A stretch of DNA of 64,000 nucleotides from Branchiostoma belcheri (lineage: Eukaryota; Chordata; Leptocardii; Amphioxiformes; Branchiostomatidae), in assembly GCF_001625305.1 (NCBI RefSeq), contig NW_017804242.1, positions 3,857,819 to 3,921,818 of the forward strand, in the 5' to 3' direction. The position numbers and the translations under genes are program-made. The notes beneath the pieces were generated by a model, which saw nothing but the letters and a program-made list of their open reading frames with translations, had not been told where the DNA came from and did no database searches. Shown here piece by piece: positions 25,216 through 37,680 of this stretch (the stretch's first letter is position 1; each line of letters opens with the position of its first letter).

Positions 25216-25800
25216 ACAGCTAACAGTTAGACTTGAGTCTCGCACTGATATGGTATGTACAGGTGCAATTTCCATTTCAATTTACTCAGAAAAGACAAGG
25301 ACCACTGTCTCTATAGAGATACACTGATATATGAGTTCATAGAGAAGCTAGTGTCCCACACTGATGTCTGAACAGCTAACGGTTATAATATTAGGCATGA
25401 GTCTTAAAGTCTGACTTATGTACAGGTGCAGAAAATACAGGGGGCTCTCTCTCTGTCAGTTCATAGAGAAGTTTAATGTCTGAACAGCTAACAGTTAGAC
25501 ATGAGTCTCACACTGACATGTGTACAGGTGCAATTTTCTGTTTACTTCACTGAGAAAACACAAGGGCCTCTGTCTCTGTCAGTTCATAGAGAAGTTAGCG
25601 TTCCATACTGACTTCTGAACAGCAACAGTTGCATTTGAGTCTTACACAGTCACTGACATATCTGTATGACTGGTGCAATTTTCTGCAACTTCACTCAGAA
25701 AAGACAAGGGCCTCTAGATCTGTCGTTGTTGGTTCATAGAGAAGTTAGGATTATTTCACAATGAAGTCTGAACAGCAGATATTTAGACTGGAGTTGAAAG
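25150..25800. repeat. Degenerate tandem copies of the TMEM268 terminal exon end
   Basis: A ~130-160 bp unit beginning near AAGGGCCTCTGTCTCTGTCA and continuing through GTTCATAGAGAAG, TCTGAACAGC and GTACAGGTGCAATTT recurs about four to five times (near 25150, 25300, 25440, 25560, 25690). The first copy is the functional end of the last coding exon; the rest lie in the probable 3' UTR and are too decayed to code. Confidence 0.75.
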
Positions 25801-26124
25801 TTTGAAGTGTGTTGACTGAAGTCATTCAGAATCAGGATTGAACTGTACTTGCCAGCACAAAAATTGAACCAACTGTAACTCCAGTCTTTGTCAAGGAATG
25901 AGTTGACCAAGACTGGAGTTGGGCACTCAAAAATTTGGATAAGACCAATTTTTTGTTTTAGTGATTCCAGTTAAACCTTTTTTCTGTACTTTTTGAGTAC
26001 TGGTATCCTTGTTCAGAGTAAGACTTGAGTCTGACACTGTTAGATGGAATTTTCTGCTACCTTCACTTAGAAAAGACCAGGTAGTGCACTGACTGTTTTC
26101 ACCTATGCAATTATCATGCTACCT

Positions 26125-26270
26125 CTGAAGGCAGCTATTTGGTGTGAGGATAGTGGTGTAAAGTGCCTTTCCAAAGGGCACAGTGTCTAGCTAGGAATCT
26201 ATGGAGTTGAACCTCTTGATCTCGTATTCGCTGGCCTTAGTGGCTCAGCCATTCCACCACCTTTATACGA
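26125..26270 (-). mobile_element. tRNA-derived SINE remnant
   Basis: Read on the minus strand it starts GGTGGAATGGCTGAGCCACT and reaches GAGGTTCAACTCC, resembling the A and B boxes of a Leu/Ser tRNA, followed by the core GTGCCCTTTGGAAAGGCAC. The same core occurs in the SINE at 42005-42212, which has a different tRNA-like head. Confidence 0.55.
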
Positions 26271-27517
26271 TGTGTAAGTGATGCAATATTTCACTGGTTG
26301 CCTTACTGTACATCTATGGACAATCATGACATGGTGAACCAATCCTTTTATAGGAGGTGTCCAGTAGTGTCCCCTCTTAGAATCCCTTAAGATATTACTT
26401 CTCTCCTTGTATCTTCCTTGAGGAGAGTGTTCCATGTCAAGTCTAAGTCATGTCTATACCTACATTGTATATACACTTAAACCAGGGGAAGAAATGCTAG
26501 GCATAGCATGTTTTGATGTAATAATCAATATGTAATTTGTTCAGTATGACAGACATCATAACATTTTATCTAAGGATCTTGGAGCTGATATTTAACTTGT
26601 ACCTTGAAAACTTGCACTGTACAGTGTCTATTGAAATTGAAATCTTTCATAGAAGCATTCTAGTTCCTTCTTCCTTTTACAATAATGTTTTGTCATGTGC
26701 AGACAGCATGACAAACAGGCAAATACTGTAGGATGCTCTATTATTTTTTTGTAAAACGTATATGTATGTTCATGGTACCTAACCTAATAACTTTATCAAT
26801 GGGATAATTTTCATTACAAAATCACCAGCATGAAATTTAAAACTTCTCTTTATAGTTGAAATGTATTGTAATGCTTATATATCCTTCTTGCCATTATAAC
26901 TGTGTTCTAATATCTTTATCATATTTTATGTTGCATGTGTAGCACTGGAGCTGACTTGACAGTACAGTAGTCACCTCATACATAACCTCGTGCATTTATA
27001 TACTGTGCTATGCGAAAATAGATATGTTGCATGTTCTGAATTCTAGATAGTAACTGTATGTATCACTATAAATGTTGTCTGTATTATGTGTCACCAAAGG
27101 TAGATGTTGCATTTCAATATGAAAATATACACCAAAACAGGATATATGGTATATTAGATGCTATTCATATTTTTCATATTGCTGTTAAAAAGTATGTATG
27201 TATATTAGCATTAGTTGTTACACCTTGCATACCAGGTACTTATATAATACACTGTATGTAACAATGTATAATGTAATGTATACTGTATAAGCTGCTAGAG
27301 AAACGTTCTATATTTTGTTACTTTCATAGTATGCTGCATTATCTGAACCTATGCAAGTTTGAGATAGTGCCTTGTTGAAGTCTATTTTTTTGTATCAATT
27401 TAACAATACTGCAATACATATTAAAAAATTATAATGTCTGTTCAGTCATTTTCCAACCTTCCTGACAACTTGAATTTTATGATAAAGGCAACTCATTTTT
27501 ACCCAGCTCCTTTTTTT

Positions 27518-27790
27518 CGGTGCTCAATTGGTAGAGTGCTCGCTTTGTAACCGGGAGGTCGTGAGGTCAAACCCTGGCTGGGTCATACCAAAGACTTTAA
27601 AAATGGTACACACTTCTTTCTCTGCTTAGCAGAGTATGGGAAGGTCAAACACACAGAACTACCAGCGGACTAGCCCCTGCTGTAGTGCATTGCACAACTG
27701 TGTGTCGCCCAAGGGCTACGAAATGGAGATGGGCACCACCCTACGCTCGGCATAAGGGCACGGGAGACCTTTCTTTCTTCTTTTTTTCAT
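27518..27790 (+). mobile_element. tRNA-derived SINE
   Basis: The head has an A-box-like GCTCAATTGGTAGAGTGC and, 37 bp on, a B-box-like GTGAGGTCAAACCC, as in a tRNA gene, but no complete cloverleaf with acceptor pairing and a long unrelated body. The body ends in a T-rich tail (TTTCTTTCTTCTTTTTTT) around 27775-27787. I call it a SINE rather than a tRNA gene. Confidence 0.65.
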
Positions 27791-28528
27791 ACACGCGCAT
27801 CAGTTTTGAGGTGCCCAGAGGATGTCAACCACACAATCAACACAGTATAGCCTACAACAATGTACATGTGTGTGTGATGGTAACTCAAATGCATGGTTGT
27901 CATACGCTATTTGAGGTGAAGCAAGGTGTTCTATTATTTGTTTCTATTGATTAATAATGCGATGCGACAAGACCAAATATTTACTTATTTATTTTCCCAC
28001 CATTTGAGATACAGTATATGAACCTGGCCAGATGTTGGAGATCCAAAATCTTATAACAGGTGTTAAATGTTAGTGTAGATATAACTACATGTGCCATCCC
28101 CAAAAGAACAGACTTCTGTAGAATTTCTATTCCCTTAATCTAGATAGATTATAGTATCTGTTCTCATTATACTACATGTCAGGTTAAGGATTGTATAGTC
28201 TGTATTTTCTGACTACCCTTCTTGTTCTAACATTGCTGCATTACATGTAAAGTTGTTCGCTGCAAATCAATGTGCACCAGAATATTGATACACTGTGAAC
28301 GTACATTGTTCAAGCACCCTTCTCATGATAACAGTAGTTAAACTGTAGTTAGCATTCTTCGTCATTTAATACTGTACAGAAACACTGAATACATCTATTT
28401 CATTCATTGCGAATCAAAGTACATTGTTCAAGCACCCTTGTCATAACAACAGTAGTTGATCAAACTATCTTTTCTCGAAGTTTATACGTAGCAATGAATT
28501 TATCTATTTTTTTTTCTTTTATTGCGAA

Positions 28529-31500
28529 TCAAAGTTCAGAAGAAATCACCGACACTACTGTCTCGTCCAGTTCTATCAACTGACTGCTGCCCAGACTCTG
28601 ACTTCGTCTCTTGCGCCTCCTGGCGGATGAGACGTGGTTGTGCAGCTGGCCCTCCCCGTCCTTGTTCCACAGCGTACGGATCCTCCTTCCCACATAACCG
28701 ACTCGCCTTCCGACCCAACTCCTTGCGCAGCGTTCCTTTAAGTTCTCCAAGAACGTCTTGATGCTGTCGTCGATGGGTAGCTTCTCCATGACGGACTCCT
28801 CCGCTATGTGCATGTTCTTGTCCCTCTTGTAGAAGTTGTTGAAGTTCTCGACGATGATGGGTACCGGCATGGCGATGACGAGCAGCCCGGTGATGACGCA
28901 CATGCTGCCGATGAGTTTTCCCGCCAGGGTCCGGGGGTACACGTCACCGTAGCCGATTGTAGTCATGGTAACGAGCGCCCACCAGAAGGCGTCAGGAATA
29001 CTGTATGGTAAATATGTCATAAGTATCTTTATACACTGTGAAATATATAGATATGTAGGAAGAATTATAGCTATATCACACTCACTCAGATATACATATA
29101 TGAGGTAAGGCTATATTGTAAATGCACATCCTATATATGTAAATCCTGAATACTTTTTTCGATAAAGGCGCCCAATGCAATTTTAAGACGGCAAAACTGG
29201 ATTTTCAAAGTCAATTTTCTGGTCATTTTCTAGTGTAGTAAGTTGAATCAATCCTATCCCATATATAGCATAGTGAATGGCACAAATACAATGTCACTGA
29301 CGACAAACAGTTGCTTGTATAATAGGCTGGTTCTAGCTATTTATTGGTGGTACCCAAAATAAAAGGACTCCTCACATAGCTTATTTTAGGGCTATTTCAT
29401 ATGTTCCAAGTACGAAATGATGACAAAAATGTGCTTAGAAATGGTAGAATGTCAGGCAGATTTCCTCATCTAAAATACATTTTTGCCTCCCTGAAATTGC
29501 ATTGGATGCCTATATAACATTTCAATTTACTAATTATGAGGCAAATAACAGTTTACTTTTTAATCACGGTTCGAATCATGAAATGCCAGCGACACAGTTC
29601 CAACTCACGTACCTCTCGAAAAACGTGTCCGGTGCGTCTATGTCGGCCAAGAAGACACAGCTGGAGTAGAGGACCATCATGGTCAGCATGAAGAACACCA
29701 TCATGCTCAAGACGCCGATACTGGCCCGGACCGTCTTCATCAGCGTCTGCAGCTCCTTAAAGTGTCTGGAGAGCTTCATGATCCTGAAGACCCTGGTCAG
29801 ACGCATGGTCCGGAGTAAGGAGAAGACGATGGAGTTGCCCGGGATTGAGACGTTTGAGATAATGAGAGGAAGAGTCACGAAGTAAGGAACGATCGCCACG
29901 AAGTCGAAGATGTTCAGGAGGTCCTTGACGAAGGGAAGCTTCTTCGGGCAGGCGTAGAAGCGGAGACCCAGCTCGATACAGAACCAGGCAACGCAGAAGG
30001 ATTCTATCTGGAAGAACGAGCTTTGCCTCGCCCGTTCGATGGCTGTGGTGTTGGTGCTGTTGTCATGCCCCATGAGGACCTCCTGATCGCGGTAATCTGG
30101 TAGAGTTTCCATACAGAAGACAACGATGGAGATAAATATTACAGACACGCACATGAAGGTGATGATCTTGGCGAAGATGGAGCTTTCGGGGAAGTCCATG
30201 AGTCGCCAGATCGTGCGGCGGTGTCCCTCTGGCGGCATGTCGCTCTCGTGGATCGGCTTGGGGAAGATGTACCCCTCGGACTCCAGGTAGCTGCTGATGA
30301 TGTCGTTCCCGAGTCGGAAGAACCGCATCTCGTCCACGAACACGTCAACGGGGATAGACGAAGGGCGGATCAGCTTCCCTGTCTGGTAGTACCTGGAGTA
30401 AACATGACCTTTGTCATCTACGGTATCGCATGAAGAACAAAGACATTCACTGCTTCAAAAGATGCAACCCTGAATTTTCCTATAAGCGCTAATGCTGGTA
30501 CTATCGTGTTAGTAGTTACATGTTTGAAGTTAAAACCTTTTTAAACAGCATAAGAGATTTCTCTCACATAGAGCTTCGATCAGTCACTCTGGTCCTAGCT
30601 CTTCAATAGACTGACCCAGTGAGACTTGTCACGTAGCTTCTCTGAAGTGTGGCGTCAACACTGGGTCAGTCTATTGAAGAAGACCAGAGTGACTGGTCTA
30701 AAGCTCTAGACGAGAACAATTTCTTATGTTGGAACAAAAGTTTTAACTTAAAATACGCACATGTGATACGTCATCCACTTCCTGATTTCCTCCATGTACT
30801 ACCCACTTACTCCCACCCAGATTGTGTTGGGTCACCTTCAGGCTTAACGTCTCTCCCAATCAACCCACTCTCTAGGTCTTCAAACGTCTCTACTGGACAC
30901 GCATACACACAAACCCACAGACAAACGTAAGCAATACTTCTGGGTACCTAAAGATGGCTTCAAAACTGGGGCGGTGCCTGTCGAAGAAGAAGTCGTCGCT
31001 GTCTGGACAGTAGAACTCCGCGCGTTTCTCGGAGTTGCCCAGCAGAGTCTGCGGGTAGCGGAACAGCAGGCTCTCCTTCACCTCGAACTTCAGACCGCTC
31101 ACATTGAGTCGGATTCTCCGGTCGGGCTGGTGAACGTGCCGCAGACCTGCCAAAGTCAAAACGAGAAGAATTTGAGCAGCAAAGTTCTTCCTTCCTTACC
31201 ACTTGTACAAGCCGACGTTTCGATGACCGTCTGTTATCTTCATCAGGGTAATTCTGACTGGCTGGTTCAGTGTGTACTGAAGCTAGGTATTACTGCTCGT
31301 TAAACAATGCAAAATAATTGTGACATCGGAGTTCTGACTTGAACTAGCCACGTTTTGGATCTGGTTCCCCTCGCAGCAGCGTCACCTTGCGGCAGTGACA
31401 ACTAACTGCAATTTGAAGATTGCCCTTGTTGCATAGGGGCAACAGAGACGCTGCCGGTTGGCAAGAAGAATATACTTCCTTTTGTATGAAAGTATTGTAA

Positions 31501-34179
31501 TCAACTGACAAGTCTGGATGCGTTTCTAACGGGAACGTTGCATACCTTCAGTCACGACTCTCCCCAGTAGAGAAGCCAGTCCAATGCTTTCCTCATCATC
31601 GAAGTCAACACCGCCGTCTTCATCGCCGATCGCGCTGTACTTCCGCAGCCTGGATAGTTGGCGTTGAGCTGGAAGCAATGAACATGATAATGAACTAGTA
31701 AAAGAGCAAAGAAGTGTCCGGAGACCTCAGACCTCAATGCTATGTGATGGTGACGCTTAGCTTTACGATTAAGTGTGTTTTAAAAGCTGGAAACACATCT
31801 GTCAGCCATGTTTGTTTACATTCTGGTAGTTTGTGGTGGCACCACAAACTGAAAACGCCTCATGTGTGCATGCGCTTTATTGACGTTTTATCGCCAACTA
31901 TAAATGTCAGAAATGTGAGATATATAATTGCACAAATATGTTGAAAAGTGGAAGTAAATTACAATCAGAAGAATATGTAATTGAACAAAAACATTTAATT
32001 TTTTGGTGCAAAAATGTTACATAATGTCCCTTTAACGCTAGGAAATGTTTCCAAATACTAGTAGTAGTACTTCCCGTAAGCGAACGAGACTATTGATTTC
32101 ATTAACTCGGTTTCAAGAGTACAAAAAAAAACACACTCGGCAATTCAACTTTATTACTAGACCCTCTAAACATCTGGCAAAAACACCTTTTCCGGCCAGA
32201 CACACAGTTTTCTGTGTGCATGTGGCTGACGAAAGGTATCGCCATTTGATCTGTAAAATCCCTGCTGTTATAAGTCCCTATATCCTGTCGATTTGCAGTC
32301 TATTCATCGGAATATTGATACACAGATCCCTAGAGCCAGTATTACATTCGGTATTTACATGTTTCGTCACGCCACAAGCATGCATGACCTGGATATGGAC
32401 AGAGATTTTTTGTCTGTCAACACACCAAAACTGTCAACTACAATTAGGTACTATAGAACATATACGGGCCCTGTCGCATTTATTATAAGATCGATAATAT
32501 TTACGTCAACAAATTGAGGTCATTCTTGGGACAGTCGTGGATAGGTTGTACTAAAGTCTGCTGCCTTGTGAGGAGAAGGTTGTGATAGATTCTAGTTTGT
32601 CGATAGCGGGTTCTGTCTTTGCCTCAGTTCAAATCACACGACAAAATACAAATCTTATTATGTGACTGTCCCTTTAATAGGTAGCAAGAATCCCGGTCCG
32701 ACTGTGTGGCAGTATTATTTGTAGTCTCCACCAGTGACTATATTGACAACGCAGGGTCAAAAACAGTAAACTTTGATTCAACCAAATAGAGAGAATACTA
32801 GTTGGCCAGGGAAGTTTAGCCACTGTAGAGTTCATTTGTCCCACGAACATACTGTATATGAAACCCTACTATACTGGTGGGCCCACCCCCGTGGTCAGTA
32901 CTAGTCAGACTCTATTTTACTAAAATTTTAGCCTCTACCAGGCTTCGGGAGGCGGCTGGAAAGAGTAGATTTCGGCCAAATAGAGAGATAACATGCCGAG
33001 GGAGTGTCTGCTGGTACGGAACATTTCGGGAGCGGCAAACTGTTCTCTCCAGCAGAAAAACTGGTAAAGGCTAACAAAATCATACACTATCCTAACCCCC
33101 TAGGAAGGCATGGTTGTGGCTGCCGTATTTGTGGGGATCTGTGAAAGAACAACCACCGCAGCAATTATAATGCACTTCAACAAGAATATATCTTCCCAAT
33201 GACGCATGAAAAATCTAATCTCCAACCAGATCCCTTTCGGTGGCAAGCAAAGACACAGAGATAATGTTCCCGGCCACCGACGGGTGGGGGTACCGACAAA
33301 AAAACGGCCATATATAAAAAGCTAATTAATATATATAACGATTATTCCCCCACAACCTCTGCTTGGAGAGTATGAAAGATCTCCGTTGTTACAAGTAGTT
33401 TGACTTGTTTTCTGATGTGTGTTACGGGGTCGTTAGTCTGACAACCCATCCGTGTGAGGGAGTGTCACCTGTAAACAAAAGCGACATCCTGTTTTCGTGT
33501 TTCGAGATCTAGAATTCACGAAAATATTGACGTTGTGTTGACCACGTTTTTTTCTTTATAAGCTTCTGAAAGACGACTTTGCATCACAATAAAAACCAAC
33601 ACACTTAAACTTAGTCTACTTTCTTTTCAAAATGTTGTCATCTGCATTTAGTGCTTGAGGCGGTCGCTGTTTAAATTCCAGATTTAACTTTAAATTTAGC
33701 CACACTACATGCAGACGAGTAGCTGTTGACTGTGACTATAAGATCTGTTTGCATCTGATCTCTCAACGATTATTTGAACGCTTTCATTTCCTACAAGACC
33801 TCACCTAGCCTCTACCAGGCTTCGGGAGGCGGCTGGAAAGAGTAGAAATCGGCCAAATAGAGAGATAACTGTACTCTAGAGCGGACCAACTCCCTTGGCA
33901 TGTTCTCTCTCTATTTGACCGATTTCTACTCTTTCCAGCCGCCTCCCGAAGCCTGGTAGAGGCTAGACCTCACCCACGACAGGTGCCCTACTGCTCATTA
34001 AGTCATATATATATAATCAAACGGCGTTTGAAAAAAAAGAGACCTGAGCGCCCACCTCTAGATGATTTTCCCTCATAGTTCTCTTTCCCCTGCTCCACCG
34101 CCCGAGCCAACCTGGACAGGTCGTTCACATTATTAATGCCGATGTTTCCCGCAGTTCCTATGGCAGCCGAACGCAACAT
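28529..34179 (-). CDS. Shaker-like (Kv1-type) voltage-gated potassium channel, isoform with proximal first exon
   Basis: Coding exons 34056-34179, 31546-31668, 30948-31146, 29613-30392, 28529-29000 join in phase to 565 residues. The T1 tetramerisation domain begins near residue 92 ([13 protein letters not shown]) and runs into [20 protein letters not shown] and YYQTGKL. S1 to S3 follow; S4 is [19 protein letters not shown] with regularly spaced Arg/Lys. The pore has [11 protein letters not shown] with the GYGD filter, and S6 has PVPIIVENF (PVP hinge). The S1-S2 linker has NST/NTT glycosylation sites. The C-terminus ends SSEL, a possible class I PDZ ligand. T1 lacks the Cys/His zinc motif of Kv2-4, so the Kv1/Shaker branch is most likely, although GYGDVYP and the long N-terminus are atypical. 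It should form tetrameric delayed-rectifier or A-type channels at the plasma membrane. An alternative first coding exon lies at 35416-35515. Confidence 0.9.
30571..30705. mobile_element. Foldback element in the K+ channel intron
   Basis: Arms GAGCTTCGATCAGTCACTCT... (30571-30621) and ...AGAGTGACTGGTCTAAAGCTC (30658-30705) are inverted over about 48 bp; the inner part CTTCAATAGACTGACCCAGT pairs exactly with ACTGGGTCAGTCTATTGAAG. Confidence 0.75.
32930..33005. mobile_element. Single arm of a Mutator-like foldback family
   Basis: Matches the left arm of 33806-33965 almost exactly (TAGCCTCTACCAGGCTTCGG through AGAGAGATAAC) but has no facing arm, so it is a truncated copy. Confidence 0.7.
33806..33965. 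mobile_element. Foldback element with 9-bp target duplication (Mutator-like)
   Basis: A 160-bp element whose ~62-bp arms are almost perfect inverted copies (TAGCCTCTACCAGGCTTCGG at the left, CCGAAGCCTGGTAGAGGCTA at the right). Flanks are the identical 9-mer GACCTCACC (33797-33805 and 33966-33974). Long inverted ends with 9-bp duplications are characteristic of Mutator-type transposition. Confidence 0.85.
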
Positions 34180-35415
34180 TTTTGTTTTTCAAAACGCTTT
34201 CTTTGGTTGCACCCTTTCAGCTAACTACATGTTTTTCCTATAAATTAGTGCACAGTCGTTTGGACAGAGGAACGGCGATTCGTTTTGGGGTTGGGACATT
34301 TTTTTTACATAAGTAAAAAGCGCTTTCGGGTTCACAATTTTTCCGAACAGATATGTCTTTTTTTCTTTAAAAAAATTATTCAAAATTAGAAATGACTCAG
34401 AAGTAGAGATTTTAAGTAAATGGTCACTAAGGATTCCATTTTTGTCCTGTCATAGCACCCCCATTCCCGTTCGTAGATGGTTGAAGCCAGGATACGGACC
34501 AGTGGTGGCTTAACCAGAAAAACGAGTTTCTGAGTCACTAAATAAGGAGTATTTGGGCCGATTTTGGGGGGTAAAATTATGGACAGCCCCTTTCCTTTCA
34601 TTTGGACTGCGGCTTTGCTACGCTCTTCTGCGTTCCAACAATTCCATGAGAAGTGAAATGGTTATGAGAATTAGTGAATTGTTGCCACTCTTGTTCGTAT
34701 GAGTGATGATGACATAGGTAAGAAAAACAGCAATTTTGACCACCTGTATTTATCGGCTCAACCCTAGCTTAACCCTAGCTTTTCAAGCCTTTTGTGCCGT
34801 GCTTATCTTATCAGTGACGTCATCTGACATCGCCAAGCAGATCTTGGGAAGGAAAATCGTAATGTTTTGTGGTTGTCCATCTCAATATATCGACTGGATA
34901 TCAGTCGTTGTGCTCACATAAAAAGACAAATTATCTAAAAGAACATTAATTAGCATTAGAGTGAACAGAATTAAACGGCATGACCTGCAATTACTGTATT
35001 GTATATAATTATATTTCCTTTCTTCAACCTATTAAGTCAGTCGTTTGGCACCAAATTTGTATTGGTTATGGGTTAGGCATCAGGGAGAAGGTTATTATAA
35101 TGATAGGGGCGTCTATGTGCAAACAAAATCGCCATTTTTATGTCTAGCATTGTGTTATTAATTTCACCAGTTTCATATCTTTCGTTGTGGACAACACCAA
35201 GATTAGTACAATGTTTATGTATCTGTATAGCCGGTATAACCGCCCTTCGGCGTAACACACCAGCTTCGCAGGCACGCGGCGCGGTGGCACCTGGCTTCAT
35301 TACACCGAACGACTTGTTACACCTAACCCTTGAACATTTAACTCTACAGACATTGTTTAAAGCTATCTAATGACAATGCCCCTACTGTTATCTATCAAAA
35401 CGTGCATCAACCCAC

Positions 35416-35515
35416 CAGCAGAGTTCCGATTCTCAGAGGAGCTGGAGATGGTGACATCTATTCTCTCATGACTCAAGGCGGCGATTGACGGAAAGGCAGC
35501 CAACTGCAGGGTCAT
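35416..35515 (-). CDS. Alternative first coding exon of the K+ channel
   Basis: On the minus strand an ATG at 35515-35513 opens MTLQLAAFPSIAALSHERID and the frame stays open for 33 codons plus one base to a good donor (GCTG then GTGGGT). This is the same phase (1) as the end of exon 34056-34179, so either exon can be spliced to 31668. The result would be a 557-residue isoform with a different N-terminus before an identical T1 and channel core. In Kv channels N-termini control fast inactivation and trafficking. The exon is inferred from frame, Met and splice sites only. Confidence 0.6.
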
Positions 35516-36167
35516 CTTTTGGGACCGACAACTTTCCCCAGGGCGTGTTTTCTGGTCTCAAATCCGTCCTCTAATATAGGTTTTCCTCTGGTGTAGTATA
35601 GGTTATGCGGCGTCTCTGCGAAGAGCTTTAGTGACGACCACTCATGTTTATGTATAATTTCGTGACAGGCCACCAATACTGACGTAAACCAATGTCCAAA
35701 TCAATTAGTGCTAGGAAATCCAAGAAAGTAATTAATAACAACTACTGAAAACAAATCTAAAGCAAGACGTAAAAACTCATAACTCATTTTCAGTGCTCGG
35801 CATATGCTGAGTAAAATTACGTTGCAATGAATACTTTTGCCAAGGCTAATGCCCTTGGTTTTCCTCAGAATTCAAGGGACGTAAAACATGTCAACATTCA
35901 TTATCTCATGAATCCATCAGATTGATACGAAATGAAGGACAAAACAAATCACTGTTCTCCAAATCCGCGATGGCTCCCTGGAGAAAACCGCATCAAACGG
36001 CTCCCCTGACGCTTTTATTGTTTGTCTGCGCTCACGCGAGAAACATCTCCAATCCTTTCTTTATTGCCATTGCACTAAGTACAGGAGAAACCTTGCAGCA
36101 GAGGGTCTCAGAAAGGATCATTTGTACGCACTTATATATAAGTATGAAGGTAATGGAACCAACCAAC

Positions 36168-36292
36168 CCACCATCCATCCATCCATCCATCCATCCATCC
36201 ATCCATCCATCCATCCATCCATCCATCCATCCATCCATCCATCCATCCATCCATCCATCCATCCATCCATCCATCCATCCATCCATCTATCC
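36168..36292. repeat. ATCC tetranucleotide microsatellite
   Basis: About 30 nearly uninterrupted ATCC units. The IHPS and MDGW repeat proteins predicted from it on either strand are artefacts. Confidence 0.97.
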
Positions 36293-37289
36293 ATCAATCA
36301 TAGTATTTCACAACAGTTATCACATGGCCTATCATGGCAGTTTCTTTGCTGTAGTTCTCTACATAGTCACTAGGTGGCGCAGTGAACCTGTGTCAATCAG
36401 CTGGGAACTTGGTTACCCAAATATGCACTTCCGCATTTACCACTCGCTGGGCGTGGGAGCAGTGTGGGTTGCTGAGCTGAACTACGTGCGAGATTGTTTG
36501 TAGAACCGGTTTTTACAAGTCTGACTAGAGCTCAGGCCACGCCACAACTCCAGACGACCTTCACGAAAAAGGGCACAGCAGCAACTTGTTTAGGTGAGTG
36601 TTCAGGGGATTCAAAACAGTCACTGGTGTGGTTGCAAAGTTCTATAGAATCTAGAGTATAGTTTAAGCTGCGAGTTGACTACGGAAAAAATGCTTACAGC
36701 ATTTCTATATATATATTTATCTTCTAAAGCCATAGTCATGGATTAGGCCTCTGGCAGTGAACCAATTCCCCCACCCCAATCCGCAGAGCTAGCAAAGCGT
36801 ACTTAGTATTAAATGTTGTCTAGACATGTAACGTCTAATATATATAGTCCTGTCTACATGTAATTGGCACCCCATAAATTTGTTAGCCCAGTATCAAAGC
36901 TGATTTGAAACAGGCACCATACATTTATGAGGAACCTGACTGTGTGATTTTACATTTTAAAAGAGGAACTGGAACAAGCAGCATTGTGGATTCCCATACT
37001 GTATGTCAGTATAATATGTAACATTATTTTCAATTCAGTCAATGTGAATAAGTTACATATTTGGGCATAACGTTACCTGTTTACAGAATTGGGGCAGGTG
37101 GGCAGTACTGGTATCAGTAGACAGGTGGCTAATCATTAACATACAGAAAAGGGCGTGAATTTTCAGATTTAGCACTGCAGATTGTTGCCTTGTAATGCGA
37201 ATTATCTCGTAATACATTTCCATCAAGGAAAGGAAGGCTTTATTGATAATCATTATTTGTAGTCATGTACATTGTACTTTCTTAAATCA

Positions 37290-37680
37290 CAATATGATCA
37301 GGGAAGAAGTGTGCTATATCACCGATACAAAGATAAACCAAACCGCCATGGCACAACAAGTACAGCCAGCCAATGGTGGAGCACCTGGTCTATAAAAGGC
37401 CTCAATATGGCAGTGAACCCATTTCTCCCACACCAAGCCACAGTGCTAGCAAAGCATGTTATTAAATGTTATATAGACTTAATGTCTGACATGTATAATT
37501 ATAGATTATCTAGGTCCCAGCTGACAGCAGCAACCACCTGTCTGCTTTTCCATGTTACAGTTAGTAGTAGTACATGTATTAGTAATTCTCTAGAACAGCT
37601 CACTCTGAGAGTCTGAAACTAAATCCTTTCATTTTAGGGTTTACGGAAAGAGGTGGGCTGCCTACCTGGGCTGGCTATCA
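37290..37680 (+). repeat. Upstream copy of a duplicated serpin 5' segment
   Basis: Blocks shared with 39070-39420 in the same order: GCTATATCACCGATAC, CCATGGCACAACAAGTACA, CAGCTGACAGCAGCAACCAC-CTGTCTGC, CAGCTCACTCTG and CTACCTGGGCTGGCT. The ATG here (37348-37350) has no donor in a phase that would join the serpin frame, so this copy looks non-coding. A TATA-like CTATAAAAGG lies at about 37390. Confidence 0.6.

Larger units (their letters stand above)
25216..28528. other. Intergenic / 3' UTR region between TMEM268 and the K+ channel
   Basis: Holds the tandem exon-end copies above, a SINE remnant on the minus strand (about 26125-26270), AT-rich DNA and a tRNA-derived SINE on the plus strand (about 27518-27790). 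No coding exon seen. Confidence 0.55.
31669..34055. other. Large intron of the K+ channel gene
   Basis: No exon seen. It contains a lone arm of a foldback family (32930-33005) and a complete copy (33806-33965). The rest is AT-rich. Confidence 0.5.

Noticed and set aside
27518..27590. Functional tRNA gene
   Set aside because: A and B boxes are present, but acceptor-stem pairing is poor and a SINE-like body and T-rich tail follow.
36032..36373. MDGW and IHPS repeat proteins
   Set aside because: ATCC tetranucleotide microsatellite read in different frames.
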